From the NCBI RefSeq assembly GCF_000739615.1, contig NZ_BATP01000023.1, positions 124,001-188,000 on the forward strand: 64,000 nt of DNA. Reading direction: 5' to 3'. Below the pieces are notes generated by a model. The model was not told the DNA's origin and did not search any database. It was given only the letters and a program-made list of their open reading frames with translations. Made by a program: the position numbers and the translations under genes. Shown one piece after another: positions 15,385 to 24,600 of the stretch. The number at the start of each line of letters is the position of its first letter. The stretch's first letter is position 1. Source of the stretch: Haloferula sp. BvORR071. Its GTDB lineage: Bacteria > Verrucomicrobiota > Verrucomicrobiia > Verrucomicrobiales > Akkermansiaceae.

Positions 15385-17091
15385 ATGTCCGGGCCCACCG
15401 ATGCCGAACTCCTCTCCGACTGGCTGGATCGCCAGCGGGAGCCGGCCTTTCACGCCCTGGTGGACCGCTACGCCGGCCTCGTCCACATGGCCGCCCGCCG
15501 CACCACCGCCGGGGATGACTCCCTCGCCGCGGAGGCCTCACAGCTCGCCTTCATCACCCTCGCCCGCAAGGCCCGCTCCCTGACCGGGCGATCCTCCTTG
15601 GCCGGCTGGCTCCACGCCACCGCCGTCCTCCAGGCCCGCAACCTCCTCCGCCAGCGGGCCCGCGAGATCCGTAAACTTCAAATCCTGCGCACGCATATGG
15701 AACACGAATCGCAGGCCTCCCCTGCCGCGGACTGGCAGCGCGTCCAGCCGGTGCTGGATGAAGCCCTCGCCGCCCTCTCCACCAAGGATCGCGAGACCCT
15801 CCTGCTGCGTTTCTACCGCTCACTCAGCGTCCGCGAAATCGGGGCCGCCCTCGGCATCGCCACCGATGCCGCCCAGAAGCGCCTCGACCGCGCGACCGAG
15901 AAGCTCCGCGGCCAGCTTGCCCGCCGCGGCTGCCAGGTCGGCGGCTCCCTCGGCGTCGTCCTGCTCACCGGTTTCACCGCGGATGCCAAGGGCGCCGCGA
16001 TCCCCTCCAGTTCCATGCTCGCCTCAAATGCCCTCACAGCAGCGGGCGCGGGCAGCACCGCCACTCTCACCACCATCGGAATCATTGCCATGACCAAGAA
16101 AGCCGCCATCACCGCCGGAGTCGTCGTTCTGCTCGCCGGAGCGGGCACCGCCGTATTCCTCAATCAAAACAAGGAACAAGCCGCCCCGAGCGGCCCCGCG
16201 GCCCCGACCAAGTCCGCCTCCACCCATCCCACCACCACCTCCGGCCTGGCTCCGACGGAATCCACCGCCAAGAGCGAGCGCCCCAAGGGCCGCGAAGCCG
16301 CCGATGACTCGGCGCTGGTCACAAAGTACGGCGAATCTCGTACCAACCTCTCCAAGCACGTCGCCACCCAGCTCATCGGCGTGCTCGAAGACGCCGTCGC
16401 CATGGGCGAACTCGCCATGTCCGACCAGAATGCAGCCATGTTCGGCGGCCGCCGCGGCGGCATGCGCGGTGCCATCGGCGGCGACCTCAGCGACAAGCTC
16501 GCCATGACCGACGAGCAGCAGGAGAAGGCCGGCGAGATCTTCAAGGAGTATCAAAAGCGCGAACTCGCCAAGACCAAGGAGTCCGTCGAGTCCATGAAGA
16601 AGGACCCCACCGCGCTCATGACCCTCATGCTCGCCAGCGACGCCCAGTCCAACGGCAAGATGACCGCCGACGAGTTCAAGGAAGTCCAGGCCTCCATCTC
16701 CGACGATCTCAAGGGCACCATCAATCCACTCGACCGCAAGAACTTCCAAGGCGGCCAGCCGATGAAGGACGCCACCTTCCGCAGCGAGATGGCAGCCATC
16801 CTCGAACCCGACCAGGCCGAAACCTTCAAGTCTGCCGCTGCCGAGCAGGAGGCCAAGAAGGCCGATGACCGCAGCATGAACAACCTGCCCTCCATGAAGC
16901 TGGAGGAAATGGACACCACCGTCAGCTCCGCCAAGAAAATGACCTCCGGCATGAAGAGCATGATGGAAGGCATGGGCGGCCTCGGCCCCTTGATGGAAAT
17001 GGAAAAGAAAAAGCGCGAAGCCGAAGAAGCCGCCAAGGCCGCTGCCGAAGGCACCGCACCGGCAGTCCCCGCCACTCCCGCCGGGCAGTAA
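15385..17091 (+). CDS. ECF-type sigma factor fused to a membrane helix and CpxP-like domain
   Basis: The 568-residue protein starts at ATG 15385. Sigma region 2 spans about 18-95 ('FHALVDRYAGLVHMAARR', 'ASQLAFITLARKA', 'SLAGWLHATAVLQARNLLRQ') and region 4 about 125-180 ('LSTKDRETLLLRFYRSLSVREIGAALG'). A membrane helix follows at about 235-253 ('AAITAGVVVLLAGAGTAVFL'). The remaining 310 residues are probably extracytoplasmic: a Ser/Thr/Pro linker, then helices with 'MTDEQQEKAGEIFKEY' resembling the LTxxQ motif of CpxP/Spy proteins. At 419-430 a 12-residue loop 'DAQSNGKMTADE' resembles an EF-hand. A Met-rich, Lys/Glu-rich tail ends it. One polypeptide thus combines promoter recognition and a possible envelope sensor; how sigma is released is unknown. 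It is flanked by terminators. Confidence 0.85.
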   Translation: MSGPTDAELLSDWLDRQREPAFHALVDRYAGLVHMAARRTTAGDDSLAAEASQLAFITLARKARSLTGRSSLAGWLHATAVLQARNLLRQRAREIRKLQILRTHMEHESQASPAADWQRVQPVLDEALAALSTKDRETLLLRFYRSLSVREIGAALGIATDAAQKRLDRATEKLRGQLARRGCQVGGSLGVVLLTGFTADAKGAAIPSSSMLASNALTAAGAGSTATLTTIGIIAMTKKAAITAGVVVLLAGAGTAVFLNQNKEQAAPSGPAAPTKSASTHPTTTSGLAPTESTAKSERPKGREAADDSALVTKYGESRTNLSKHVATQLIGVLEDAVAMGELAMSDQNAAMFGGRRGGMRGAIGGDLSDKLAMTDEQQEKAGEIFKEYQKRELAKTKESVESMKKDPTALMTLMLASDAQSNGKMTADEFKEVQASISDDLKGTINPLDRKNFQGGQPMKDATFRSEMAAILEPDQAETFKSAAAEQEAKKADDRSMNNLPSMKLEEMDTTVSSAKKMTSGMKSMMEGMGGLGPLMEMEKKKREAEEAAKAAAEGTAPAVPATPAGQ

Positions 17092-17126
17092 ACCGCCCGA
17101 TAGATTCACCTCCCTAACTCTCCCCG

Positions 17127-17176
17127 CCGCCCCCGGCTCCGTCTCCTCCCAGGCGGATTCCGGGGGCGGTTGTTTT
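17127..17176 (+). terminator. Terminator after the sigma-factor gene
   Basis: CCGCCCCCGG (17127-17136) pairs perfectly with CCGGGGGCGG (17160-17169) across a 23-base loop and is followed by TTGTTTT. It lies 36 bases after the sigma-factor stop. Confidence 0.7.
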
Positions 17177-17203
17177 ATGACCCTAGTAGCAAGAGCCTCG
17201 GCA

Positions 17204-17230
17204 AGGACCGCAGCAGGAGCATGCGGTCCT
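17204..17230. repeat. Short inverted repeat between sigma factor and queD
   Basis: AGGACCGCA (17204-17212) and TGCGGTCCT (17222-17230) are perfect complements around a 9-base loop. Further pairing is partial, and AGGGCCAAAGGCCC follows downstream. It lies between converging genes and has no T tract; it may be part of a dispersed repeat. Confidence 0.5.
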
Positions 17231-17310
17231 CGGTTTCTTCAGGGCCAAAGGCCCGGCCTAACCGTGGACGCTCCGTTGAATCAAAAACGCCTCCCTTTTG
17301 GACCGATTAA

Positions 17311-17676
17311 TCAAAACTCCCCCTTAAACGAGCACCGCGCCGTCGGCGTCTCGAAAATCACGATCTCCGCCAGCCCCGGCAGATCCGCTTCCAGCTTCCG
17401 CCAGAACCACGCCGCCATGCGCTCGATCGTCGGGCTCTCCAGCCCCGGAATGTCGTTCAGATACCCGTGGTCGAGCTGCTCCAGCAGCGGCCGCATCGCA
17501 TCGGAGATCTTCTTGTGGTCGTAGATCCAGCCGATCGATTCATCCACCTCGCCCTCCACCGAGATCTCGATCTTGAAGCTGTGGCCGTGCATCTGCCGGC
17601 ACTTGTGCCCCTCCGGCAGGCTCGGCAGGGTGTGGGCGGCTTCGAAGCGGAACTCTTTGGTCAGGCGGGCGCGCAT
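17311..17676 (-). CDS. queD: 6-carboxy-5,6,7,8-tetrahydropterin synthase (QueD)
   Basis: The 121-residue length fits the QueD/PTPS family. It has the zinc ligands in 'FEAAHTL' and 'HGHSFKIEI', the catalytic Cys in 'HKCRQMHGH' (CxxxHGH as in QueD), 'YDHKKISDAMRPLLEQLDHGYLND' with the catalytic Asp-His, and 'SPTIERMAAWFW' plus 'VIFETPTARC' with the pterin-anchoring Glu. It converts dihydroneopterin triphosphate to carboxytetrahydropterin, the second step to queuosine. It is convergent with the sigma-factor gene and appears monocistronic. QueC/E/F are not in the window. Confidence 0.92.
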   Translation of the reverse strand: MRARLTKEFRFEAAHTLPSLPEGHKCRQMHGHSFKIEISVEGEVDESIGWIYDHKKISDAMRPLLEQLDHGYLNDIPGLESPTIERMAAWFWRKLEADLPGLAEIVIFETPTARCSFKGEF

Positions 17677-17748
17677 TGTTGAAGGGTTCTAGCCGGGAAT
17701 CCCGCGGGCAGCAATCGGGGAAGTGCCGGGCAATTCATACAGAGCCAG

Positions 17749-17900
17749 ACACCGCAGAGGCTCAAAGGCCGCAGAGGGATCGCGGAGGAAAGGCAGGAAT
17801 CCACTCCCTCTTTCTCAACTCTGCGATCCCTCTGCGACCTCCGCTCCTCTGCGGTGAATCGAAGCCAAGCTTCTGCGTGTTCCGTGTATTTCATGGTTTG
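17749..17900. repeat. Dispersed intergenic repeat with long inverted arms (CCGCAGAGG type)
   Basis: The left arm at about 17749-17788 (starting ACACCGCAGAGGCTC) and the right arm at about 17819-17859 (ending CTCCTCTGCGGTGA) are imperfect reverse complements over roughly 40 bases, with the core CGCAGAGGGATCGC / GCGATCCCTCTGCG exact. A downstream block reads TTCTGCGTGTTCCGTGTATT. Sequences of this kind recur in intergenic DNA of unrelated bacteria. It fills most of the spacer between queD and the glycosyltransferase gene. Confidence 0.75.
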
Positions 17901-17988
17901 ATTTCCCCGTCGCGCAATTTGCCACCTCCGGCCCATCCCCACATTCCGGGTTGGACCACCCCTCCCCCAGCCGCCACAATCAGCCCCG

Positions 17989-18771
17989 ATGCGCGAGTCA
18001 AACCCGGTGGTCCTCATTCCCAGCTACAACACCGGGGGAATCCTGCCAGGCACCGTCGCCGCCGCCCTCGCTCAAGGCCTGCCCGTCCGCGTCGTCATCG
18101 ACGGCTCCACCGACGGCTCCCCGGACCTGCTCGATCCGCTCCTCACCAATCCCCTTCTCAAGCTCACCAAGCTCAGCCCGAATGCCGGCAAGGGCTCCGC
18201 CGTCCTCCAAGGCACCAAGAACGCCCTCGCCGAAGGCTTCACCCACGTCCTCTGCATGGATGCCGACGGCCAGCACCCGGCCGAGATGATCCCGCAGTAC
18301 TTCGAGATCTCCCGCCGCCACCCCGAGGCCGCCGTCTTCGGCCGCCCGGTCTTCGATGCCTCCGCCCCCGCCCTCCGCGTCAATGGCCGCAAGGTCTCCA
18401 ACTTCTGGGCCAACCTCGAAACCCTCGGCTGGGGCATTGATGACTCGCTCTTCGGCATGCGCCTCTACCCCGCCGCCGAGCTCGTGGAAGTCTTCGAAAG
18501 CACCGCCTTCGCCCGCCGCTTCGACTTCGATCCCGAGGTCGCCGTCCGCCTCGCCTGGCGCGGCGTGCCGATCGTGAACCTGCCCACCCCGGTGCGCTAC
18601 CTCAGCCGCGAGGAAGGCGGCGTCTCGCAATTCCGCTATCTGCGTGATAACACTCTGCTCACCTGGATGCACACCCGCCTCTTTTTGGGCTTCCTCGCGC
18701 GCCTGCCATGGCTTGTGCTGCGCGGCGGAAATCCGCTGATTTCCCACAGCCCGCCGTCGTCCACCCCGTGA
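17989..18771 (+). CDS. Glycosyltransferase, family 2
   Basis: The 260-residue protein has the GT-A fold landmarks: 'VVLIPSYNTGGILPGTVAAAL' at the N-terminus, 'VVIDGSTDGSPDLLD', 'SPNAGKGSAVLQGTKNALAEG', the metal-binding 'CMDADGQHPAEMIPQYF' (DxDxQHP), and later 'FDFDPEVAVRLAWRGVPIVNLPTPVRYLSREEGGVSQFRY'. These match GT2 enzymes that transfer sugars to lipids or extend envelope glycans. A C-terminal hydrophobic stretch (about 230-250) may attach it to the membrane. It overlaps the following methyltransferase gene by four bases (GTGA). Acceptor and donor are not known. Confidence 0.87.
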   Translation: MRESNPVVLIPSYNTGGILPGTVAAALAQGLPVRVVIDGSTDGSPDLLDPLLTNPLLKLTKLSPNAGKGSAVLQGTKNALAEGFTHVLCMDADGQHPAEMIPQYFEISRRHPEAAVFGRPVFDASAPALRVNGRKVSNFWANLETLGWGIDDSLFGMRLYPAAELVEVFESTAFARRFDFDPEVAVRLAWRGVPIVNLPTPVRYLSREEGGVSQFRYLRDNTLLTWMHTRLFLGFLARLPWLVLRGGNPLISHSPPSSTP

Positions 18772-19418
18772 CTGCCCAAATCGCCAAAAAACTCTCGGCA
18801 CCCTTCCCCGGCATCTGGGCCCGCTCCTACGTGTCTTCGAAGGTGAAGACCGATCCGCTCTACGGCGCGGTCTATGAGGAACTCCGCGAGACCGGCCTGC
18901 CCCTCCTCGACCTCGGCTGCGGCATGGGTCTGCTCGCCTTCTACCTCCGCGAGAAGGGCCTCAACTTCCCGATCCACGGACTTGACTACGACGCCCGCAA
19001 GGTCGAGGCCGCCCGCCGCGTCACCGGCCTCCTCGGCCACCGCAGCCTCAGCTTCGATACCCACGACGCCCGCGGCGGCCTGCCCGAGCACGTCGGCAAC
19101 GTCAGCATCCTCGATATCCTCCAGTTCTTCACCCCGCCCGAGCAGGAGACTCTCCTGAACCTCGCCGCGGATCGCGTCCTCCCCGGCGGCAAGCTGGTCA
19201 TCCGCTCCGGCCTCCGCGACGACTCCTGGCGCTTCAAGGTCACCGTCGCCGGCGACCTCCTCGCAAAGGCCAGCTTCTGGATGAAGGCCGCCCCGACGCA
19301 CTACCCCGCCGCCGCCGACTTCGAGCGCATCCTCTCCCCCCACGGCGAAGTCCGCATCGTCCCTCTCTGGGGCGGCACCCCTTTCAATAACCACCTCATC
19401 GTCCTCGAGGTCGGCTGA
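18768..19418 (+). CDS. Class I SAM-dependent methyltransferase
   Basis: A GTG at 18768 overlaps the glycosyltransferase stop and gives 216 residues. Motif I is 'LPLLDLGCGMGLLAFYL', motif II 'IHGLDYDARKVEAARRV', and 'VSILDILQFFTPPEQETLLNLAADRVLPGGKLVIRSG' covers motifs III-IV. It belongs to the class I Rossmann-type methyltransferases acting on small molecules or lipids. Coupling with the GT2 gene suggests both modify the same envelope lipid or glycolipid, a pair that also occurs in aryl-polyene-type clusters. The polyketide genes of such clusters are not present here. The substrate is unknown. Confidence 0.83.
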   Translation: MTAQIAKKLSAPFPGIWARSYVSSKVKTDPLYGAVYEELRETGLPLLDLGCGMGLLAFYLREKGLNFPIHGLDYDARKVEAARRVTGLLGHRSLSFDTHDARGGLPEHVGNVSILDILQFFTPPEQETLLNLAADRVLPGGKLVIRSGLRDDSWRFKVTVAGDLLAKASFWMKAAPTHYPAAADFERILSPHGEVRIVPLWGGTPFNNHLIVLEVG

Positions 19419-19667
19419 GGGGCACTGCCCCTCCCAAGGAGCCCAAGCAGCTCGCCATCAGCGGTATGTAGTCCCGCCTTTAGGCGGACGAAGTAGTTCT
19501 GGCGGCGGAGTCTACCTGAAGACCCTCCGGAGAATGCGGCAGTTCAAGTAGCTTCTCTCATTCGGAGAATCTTCTATTTCTCCGGTCCCCCCTGTCACAT
19601 CCCACCTTCCCCATTCGTCGGAATGACGAACCGGTGCCGCACCTACGTAAATTCCCCTTGCCTCCCG
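19419..19667. other. Intergenic spacer with two hairpins and no gene
   Basis: GAGGGGC-ACT-GCCCCTC (19417-19433) begins at the methyltransferase stop and could end its transcript, though no T tract follows. CCGCCT-TT-AGGCGG (19474-19487) is a second perfect hairpin of a type seen again at 21502. The rest has no credible reading frame. Confidence 0.6.
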
Positions 19668-19704
19668 ACCGTCTGGACGGTTTGCTCCCGACCGTCTGGA
19701 CGGT
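19668..19704. promoter_or_regulatory. Two tandem palindromic operators for the TetR regulator
   Basis: ACCGTCTGGACGGT is a perfect 6-2-6 palindrome present at 19668-19681 and again at 19691-19704, each inside an identical 20-base direct repeat 23 bases apart. They lie 29 to 65 bases before the tetR ATG. This form is typical of TetR-family operators and predicts autorepression of the tetR-RND operon. Confidence 0.82.
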
Positions 19705-19732
19705 ATCTCCGTCTTTTCCCTTCTTTGACCCA

Positions 19733-20347
19733 ATGGGAATCTCTCGCACCAATTCCGTCCGCGACGCCCTCCTCGACGCCGCCGAAACCGTCGCCGCCAA
19801 GGACGGCATCTCCCGCCTCACCTTCGATGCCGTCGCCGCGGAGGCCGGTGTCAGCAAGGGCGGCCTGCTCCACCATTTCACGAACAAGGACCAGCTCATC
19901 GAAGCCATGGTCCGTCGCACCGCCGAGGGCTGGCGCAAGCACTTCACCGACTCCTACAACGCCGTCGCGCCCGGCCCCGGCCGCATGGTTCGCGGACTCC
20001 TCCAGGGCTGCTTCACCGATGCCGAGCAGTGGACGGAGGACCTGCGCCGCAGTTATTCCTCCGTCTTCGCCGCGCTGGCCCAGAACCCCGCCTTGGTCGA
20101 GCCGATGCGCGAGGCCTACAACGAACTCTACACCCTCGTGGAGGCGGACGGCCTGCCGGACGGACTCGGCGAGACCCTGACCACCGCCATCGATGGCATG
20201 TGGTTCTACTGGGTCATGCGCCTCCGCCCCGTCGACCAGAACGCCTTGGACCGCATGCGCAAGACCCTGGAGGGCATCCTGCATCAAGCGATGCAAGCCA
20301 CCAAGCAAAGCAGCTCTGAAACGACTACTCCTCAAGAACAACCATGA
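19733..20347 (+). CDS. TetR family transcriptional repressor
   Basis: The 204-residue protein starts at ATG 19733, downstream of the two operators; longer frames would run through them. The N-terminal helix-turn-helix is 'LTFDAVAAEAGVSKGGLLHHFTNKDQLIEAMV' (residues about 30-60), a textbook TetR pattern. The C-terminal helical domain would bind an inducer. It overlaps the RND adaptor gene by four bases (ATGA), so repressor and pump form one operon. The likely role is derepression of the pump when a toxic or lipid-like ligand is present. The ligand is unknown. Confidence 0.9.
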   Translation: MGISRTNSVRDALLDAAETVAAKDGISRLTFDAVAAEAGVSKGGLLHHFTNKDQLIEAMVRRTAEGWRKHFTDSYNAVAPGPGRMVRGLLQGCFTDAEQWTEDLRRSYSSVFAALAQNPALVEPMREAYNELYTLVEADGLPDGLGETLTTAIDGMWFYWVMRLRPVDQNALDRMRKTLEGILHQAMQATKQSSSETTTPQEQP

Positions 20348-21441
20348 GAGCTTTTCAATGGATCGGATCATTCGTCCTGATCGGCGGCGTCGTTGCGGCC
20401 GGCACCGGACTGGCCGCGTGGAAGAAAGGTGAGATCGGGAAATCGGCGGCGGCCGCCGCCGGCATGCCGGAGCCGATGGAAGCCGCCGTGGTGGAGACCG
20501 CCACCGAGATGGAGCATCGCAAGTCCACCACCGCCATCGGCACCGTGCTGGCGATGCGTTCCGTGACCCTCCGCAACGAACTCGCCGGCACCGTCGCGAA
20601 GGCGGACCTGACGCCCGGCAAGATCGTCGAGACCGGCACCATCCTCGTCGCCCAGGATGTCTCGGTGGAAGAAGCCGAGCTCAAGGCCCAGCAAGCCCAG
20701 GCCGAGCTGACCCGCACCACCCTCGAGCGAACCGAGCGCCTGACCAGCAGCAGCGCCACTTCCAAAAAGGATCTCGACCAAGCCATCTCGGAGCGGGAAG
20801 TGATCCTCGCCCAGATGGAGCGCACCAAGGCGATGATCGCCCGCAAGGTGATCCGTGCGCCCTTCCGCGCCAAGGTCGGCATGGCAGATCTTCACCCCGG
20901 CCAGTATCTGGAAGAAGGCACCGTCCTCACCACGCTGCAGGGCGTCGATGAAGCGGTGCACGTCGACTTCACCGTGACCCAGGCCGTGAGCACCGGCTTG
21001 AAGGAAGGTGATACCGTCGAGGTCGTCGTCGCAAACAAGGACAGCATTCCCGCCACCATTGAAGCCATTGATGCCCGCGTGGACTCCAACACCCGCAGCG
21101 CCGTCATCCGCGCCAAGGTCGCCGACGCCAGCAAAGTCCCGCCCCCTGGCGCCTCCGTTCAGGTGAAGGTCCCCGTCGGTCCACCGCAGAAGTTCGTCGC
21201 CCTTCCCGTCAGCGCCCTTCGCCGCGGCCCCGAAGGCGACCACGTCTTCACCATCAATCCGGACAAGGAAGGCAAGCCACGCGCCCACCTGCAGATCATC
21301 CAGGTCGCCACCGTGCTAGGCGATATCGTCCTGATCGAAAAAGGCCTCAAGCCCGGCGACCAAGTCGCCTCCAGCGGCTCCTTCAAACTCCGCGAAGGCG
21401 TCCTAGTCGGCGCCGCCCCACCCAAGCCCGCGGAACAATAA
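20344..21441 (+). CDS. RND efflux periplasmic adaptor (HlyD/MexA-like)
   Basis: The 365-residue protein has an N-terminal membrane anchor (residues 7-26). The biotinyl-lipoyl halves ('NELAGTVAKADLTPGKIVETGTILVAQD' and 'VIRAPFRAKVGMADLHPGQYLEEGTVLTTL') flank a short alpha hairpin, and beta-barrel and membrane-proximal domains follow ('FVALPVSALRRGPEGDHVFTI'). It would link the inner-membrane RND pump encoded downstream to an outer-membrane channel; no TolC gene is adjacent, so a shared channel is likely. The gene overlaps tetR by four bases and is presumably repressed by it. Confidence 0.9.
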   Translation: MRAFQWIGSFVLIGGVVAAGTGLAAWKKGEIGKSAAAAAGMPEPMEAAVVETATEMEHRKSTTAIGTVLAMRSVTLRNELAGTVAKADLTPGKIVETGTILVAQDVSVEEAELKAQQAQAELTRTTLERTERLTSSSATSKKDLDQAISEREVILAQMERTKAMIARKVIRAPFRAKVGMADLHPGQYLEEGTVLTTLQGVDEAVHVDFTVTQAVSTGLKEGDTVEVVVANKDSIPATIEAIDARVDSNTRSAVIRAKVADASKVPPPGASVQVKVPVGPPQKFVALPVSALRRGPEGDHVFTINPDKEGKPRAHLQIIQVATVLGDIVLIEKGLKPGDQVASSGSFKLREGVLVGAAPPKPAEQ

Positions 21442-21501
21442 GGCCTCGCCACGAATGCCACTCAGTTAAGGCAGATTCCGTGGAACGCCAGCACTGGGTG
21501 C

Positions 21502-21606
21502 GCCGGCTTTAGCCGGCCCGAGTGATCGGCCAGCCAAGGACACGCCCGTGGCTTCCTCACTGATCACTCCCCGCCCTTCCACTGCTCACTGATCACTGCT
21601 CACTCG
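21502..21606. repeat. Hairpin and short direct repeats between adaptor and pump genes
   Basis: GCCGGCT-TT-AGCCGGC (21502-21517) is a perfect 7-bp hairpin. Downstream TCACTGATCACT occurs twice (21557-21568 and 21586-21597), with related ACTGCTCACT units at 21581-21590 and 21597-21605. The region lies inside an otherwise continuous operon and may modulate expression between adaptor and pump. Confidence 0.6.
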
Positions 21607-21614
21607 GCACTTCA

Positions 21615-24600
21615 ATGACCCGCTCCTCTTTCACCGATATCTTCATCAAGCACCCGGTGCTCGCCGTGGTGGTGAACCTCGTCATCGTCCTCATGGGCTG
21701 GCGCGCCATCGGTTCGCTGCCCATCCAGCAGTACCCGAAGCTCGAGAGCTCCTCGATCATCATCACCACGCTCTACTACGGAGCCAGTGCCGAGACCGCG
21801 CGCGGCTTCCTCACCACCCCGATCGAGCGCGTGGTGTCACAGATCGGCGGTGTCGATCACGTGGAATCCACCAGCCGCGCCGGCGTCAGCACGGTGACCG
21901 TGCACCTGAAGCTCAACCACAACACCACTGCGGCACTCGCTGAAGTAACAGCCCGCCTGCAACAGGTGCGCTCCGAGCTGCCACCGGAGGCAGAGCCACC
22001 GATGGTCGAAATCCAGCGCGCCGACCGGCCCTACGCGACCTTCTATCTCAGCTTCAATTCCAAGGAGCGTGGTGTCCCCGCGGTCACCGACTGGCTGACC
22101 CGCACGCTCCAGCCACAGTTCGCCACTGTGCCCGGCGTGCAACGCGTGACCATCGAAGGCGGCCGCCAGATCGCCATGCGCGTGTGGATCGATCCCGATC
22201 GCCTCGCCGCGCTCAACCTCACGCCCGGCGATGTCCATGAAGCACTCCGCCGCAACAACTACCTCGCCGCCGTCGGCCGAACCAAGGGCAAGCTGGTCGA
22301 GATCAACCTGCTCGCGAATACCGACCTGCGCTCGAAGGACGAGTTCGACAAGCTGATCGTCTCCGAACGCAACGGCGGAATCGTCCGCCTCAGCGACGTC
22401 GCAACCGTCGAACTCGGTTCCGAAGAGCCGGACTACATCGCGAAGTACAGCCAGAAGGAAGGTGTCTATCTCGGCGTCTGGCCGCTGGTCGGCTCGAACG
22501 AAATCGACGTCCAGAAGAAGCTGACGGAGGAGATGGACCGCATCCGCCCCACCTTGCCTCCGGACATTGAGATGAGCTTGGTCTGGGACGGCACCATGTT
22601 CATGCGCGAGGCACTCAAGGAGATCAGCAAGACCTTGATGGAGACGATTGGAATCGTCGGCCTCGCGGTCTTCATCTTCATGGGCTCCTTCCGCACCGCG
22701 TTGGTGCCGCTGATCGCCATGCCCATCTCGCTGATCGGCGCGGCGGGCATCATGCTGGCCTGCGGCTTCAGCCTAAACTTGCTGACCATCCTCGCCATCG
22801 TGCTCTCGGTGGGTCTGGTGGTGGATGATGCGATCGTGGTGGTGGAGAACGTCGAACGCCACGTCCACGAAGGAAAATCACGGATCCAAGCCGCCTTGAT
22901 CGGGGCACGCGAACTCACCGGCCCGATCATCGCGATGACCATCACGCTCGGCGCGGTCTATGCGCCCATCGGCTTCCAAGGTGGCCTCACCGGCTCGCTC
23001 TTCTTGGAGTTCGCGATCACCCTGGCCGCAGCAGTGCTGGTCTCCGGCTTTGTCGCCCTGACCCTCTCGCCGGTGATGAGCTCGCGCTTCGTCCACGCCC
23101 GTGGCAAGGAAGGCCGCCTCACCCGCTGGGTGAATCATGGCTTCGAGAAGGTGAAGCGCGTCTATGCCGTGATGCTCGACGGTGCCCTTCAGATCCGCTG
23201 GGTGATCCTCGCCGTCGCGGTGCTGATCATGCTCGCGGCGATCCCCTTCTACATGTTCTCCGAGCGCGAAATGGCACCCGTGGAAGATCAGAGCCACATC
23301 AGCCTCTTCCTCGACACCCCGCCGGACGCCACCATCGACGCCGCGAACAAGGAATCGCTCGAGCTGGTCAAGACCGTGACCGAATTCCCCGAGGCGGAGT
23401 ACATGTGGTCCCTCACCGCTGGCTGGGGCGGCTTCGGCGGCATGGTCGCGAAAGACTGGAAGCATCGCAGCCGCACCACCGAGGAGATGTATGGCGAACT
23501 CTTCGGCAGGGTCTCGCAGATCCCCGGCCTGCGGATCTTCCCGCGCCTCGATCCACCGCTGCCGACGCCCGGCCAATACGACGTCGAGCTGGTCCTGCAA
23601 ACCGATCAGCCGGTCGAGCAGATGATCCAGAGCGCGAATGAGATCATCGGCGCGGGCTTCATGAGCGGCAAATTCCTCTACGTCGATACCGACCTCAAGA
23701 TCGACCGCCCGGAAGCACGTGTGATGATCGACCGCGAACGCCTCGCCGACCTCGGCATGGACCTCGCCGGTGTCGGTCAGGAACTCGGCACCCTCCTCGG
23801 CGGTGCCTACGTGAACCGCTTCAATTACTTCGACCGCAGCTACAAGGTCATCCCGCAGCTCGGCGACAGCGACCGTGCCTCGGTGGGTCCCTTGCTCGAC
23901 CTCAAGATCCGCACCCCGGATGGCCAGATGGTTCCGGTCTCCACCTTCACCAGCGTCGAGGCCCATGCCGCGCCGCGCACCCTCAACCGCTTCCAGCAGC
24001 GCAACTCCGTGCGGATCTTCGGCGGCGTACAACCCGGCGTCACCAAGGAAGCCGGACTCAAGGTCCTCGAAGATGCCGCCAAGGCCACCACCGGTCCAGG
24101 CGTCACGCTCGACTACGCCGGCGAGTCCCGCCAAATCCGCAAGGAAGGCTCCGCCCTGGTCGTCACCCTCGGCTTCGCCGTGATCCTGATCTACCTCGTG
24201 CTTGCCGCGCAGTTCCGCAGCTTCCGCGATCCCCTGATCATCCTGTTAGGCTCGGTGCCGCTGGCGATCTCCGGTGCACTGGTCTTCACCTTCCTCGATT
24301 TCACCACCATCAACATCTACTCGCAGGTCGGGCTGATCACCCTGGTGGGCCTGATCGCGAAGAACGGGATCCTGATCGTCCAGTTCGCCAACGAACTCCA
24401 GGAGCGTGGCCTCGAAAAGATGGCCGCCCTCCGCGAAGCCGCCCAGACCCGCCTGCGCCCCATCCTCATGACCACCGCGGCCACCGTCTTCGGCCACGCC
24501 CCGCTGATCTTCGTCACCGGCCCCGGCGCCCAGGCCCGCAACAGCATCGGCATCGTCCTCGTCGCCGGCATGATCGTCGGCACCCTCTTCACCCTCTTCG

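Noticed and set aside
16090-16143. Internal ATG at the sigma factor's membrane helix as a second start giving a free sensor
   Set aside because: No ribosome binding site is visible before it; Met at this place may simply be part of the helix.
22878-24134. A 418-residue minus-strand frame opposite the RND pump
   Set aside because: Its composition (runs of His, Glu and Asp reflecting reverse-strand codon use) and the lack of motifs mark it as a shadow of the pump gene.
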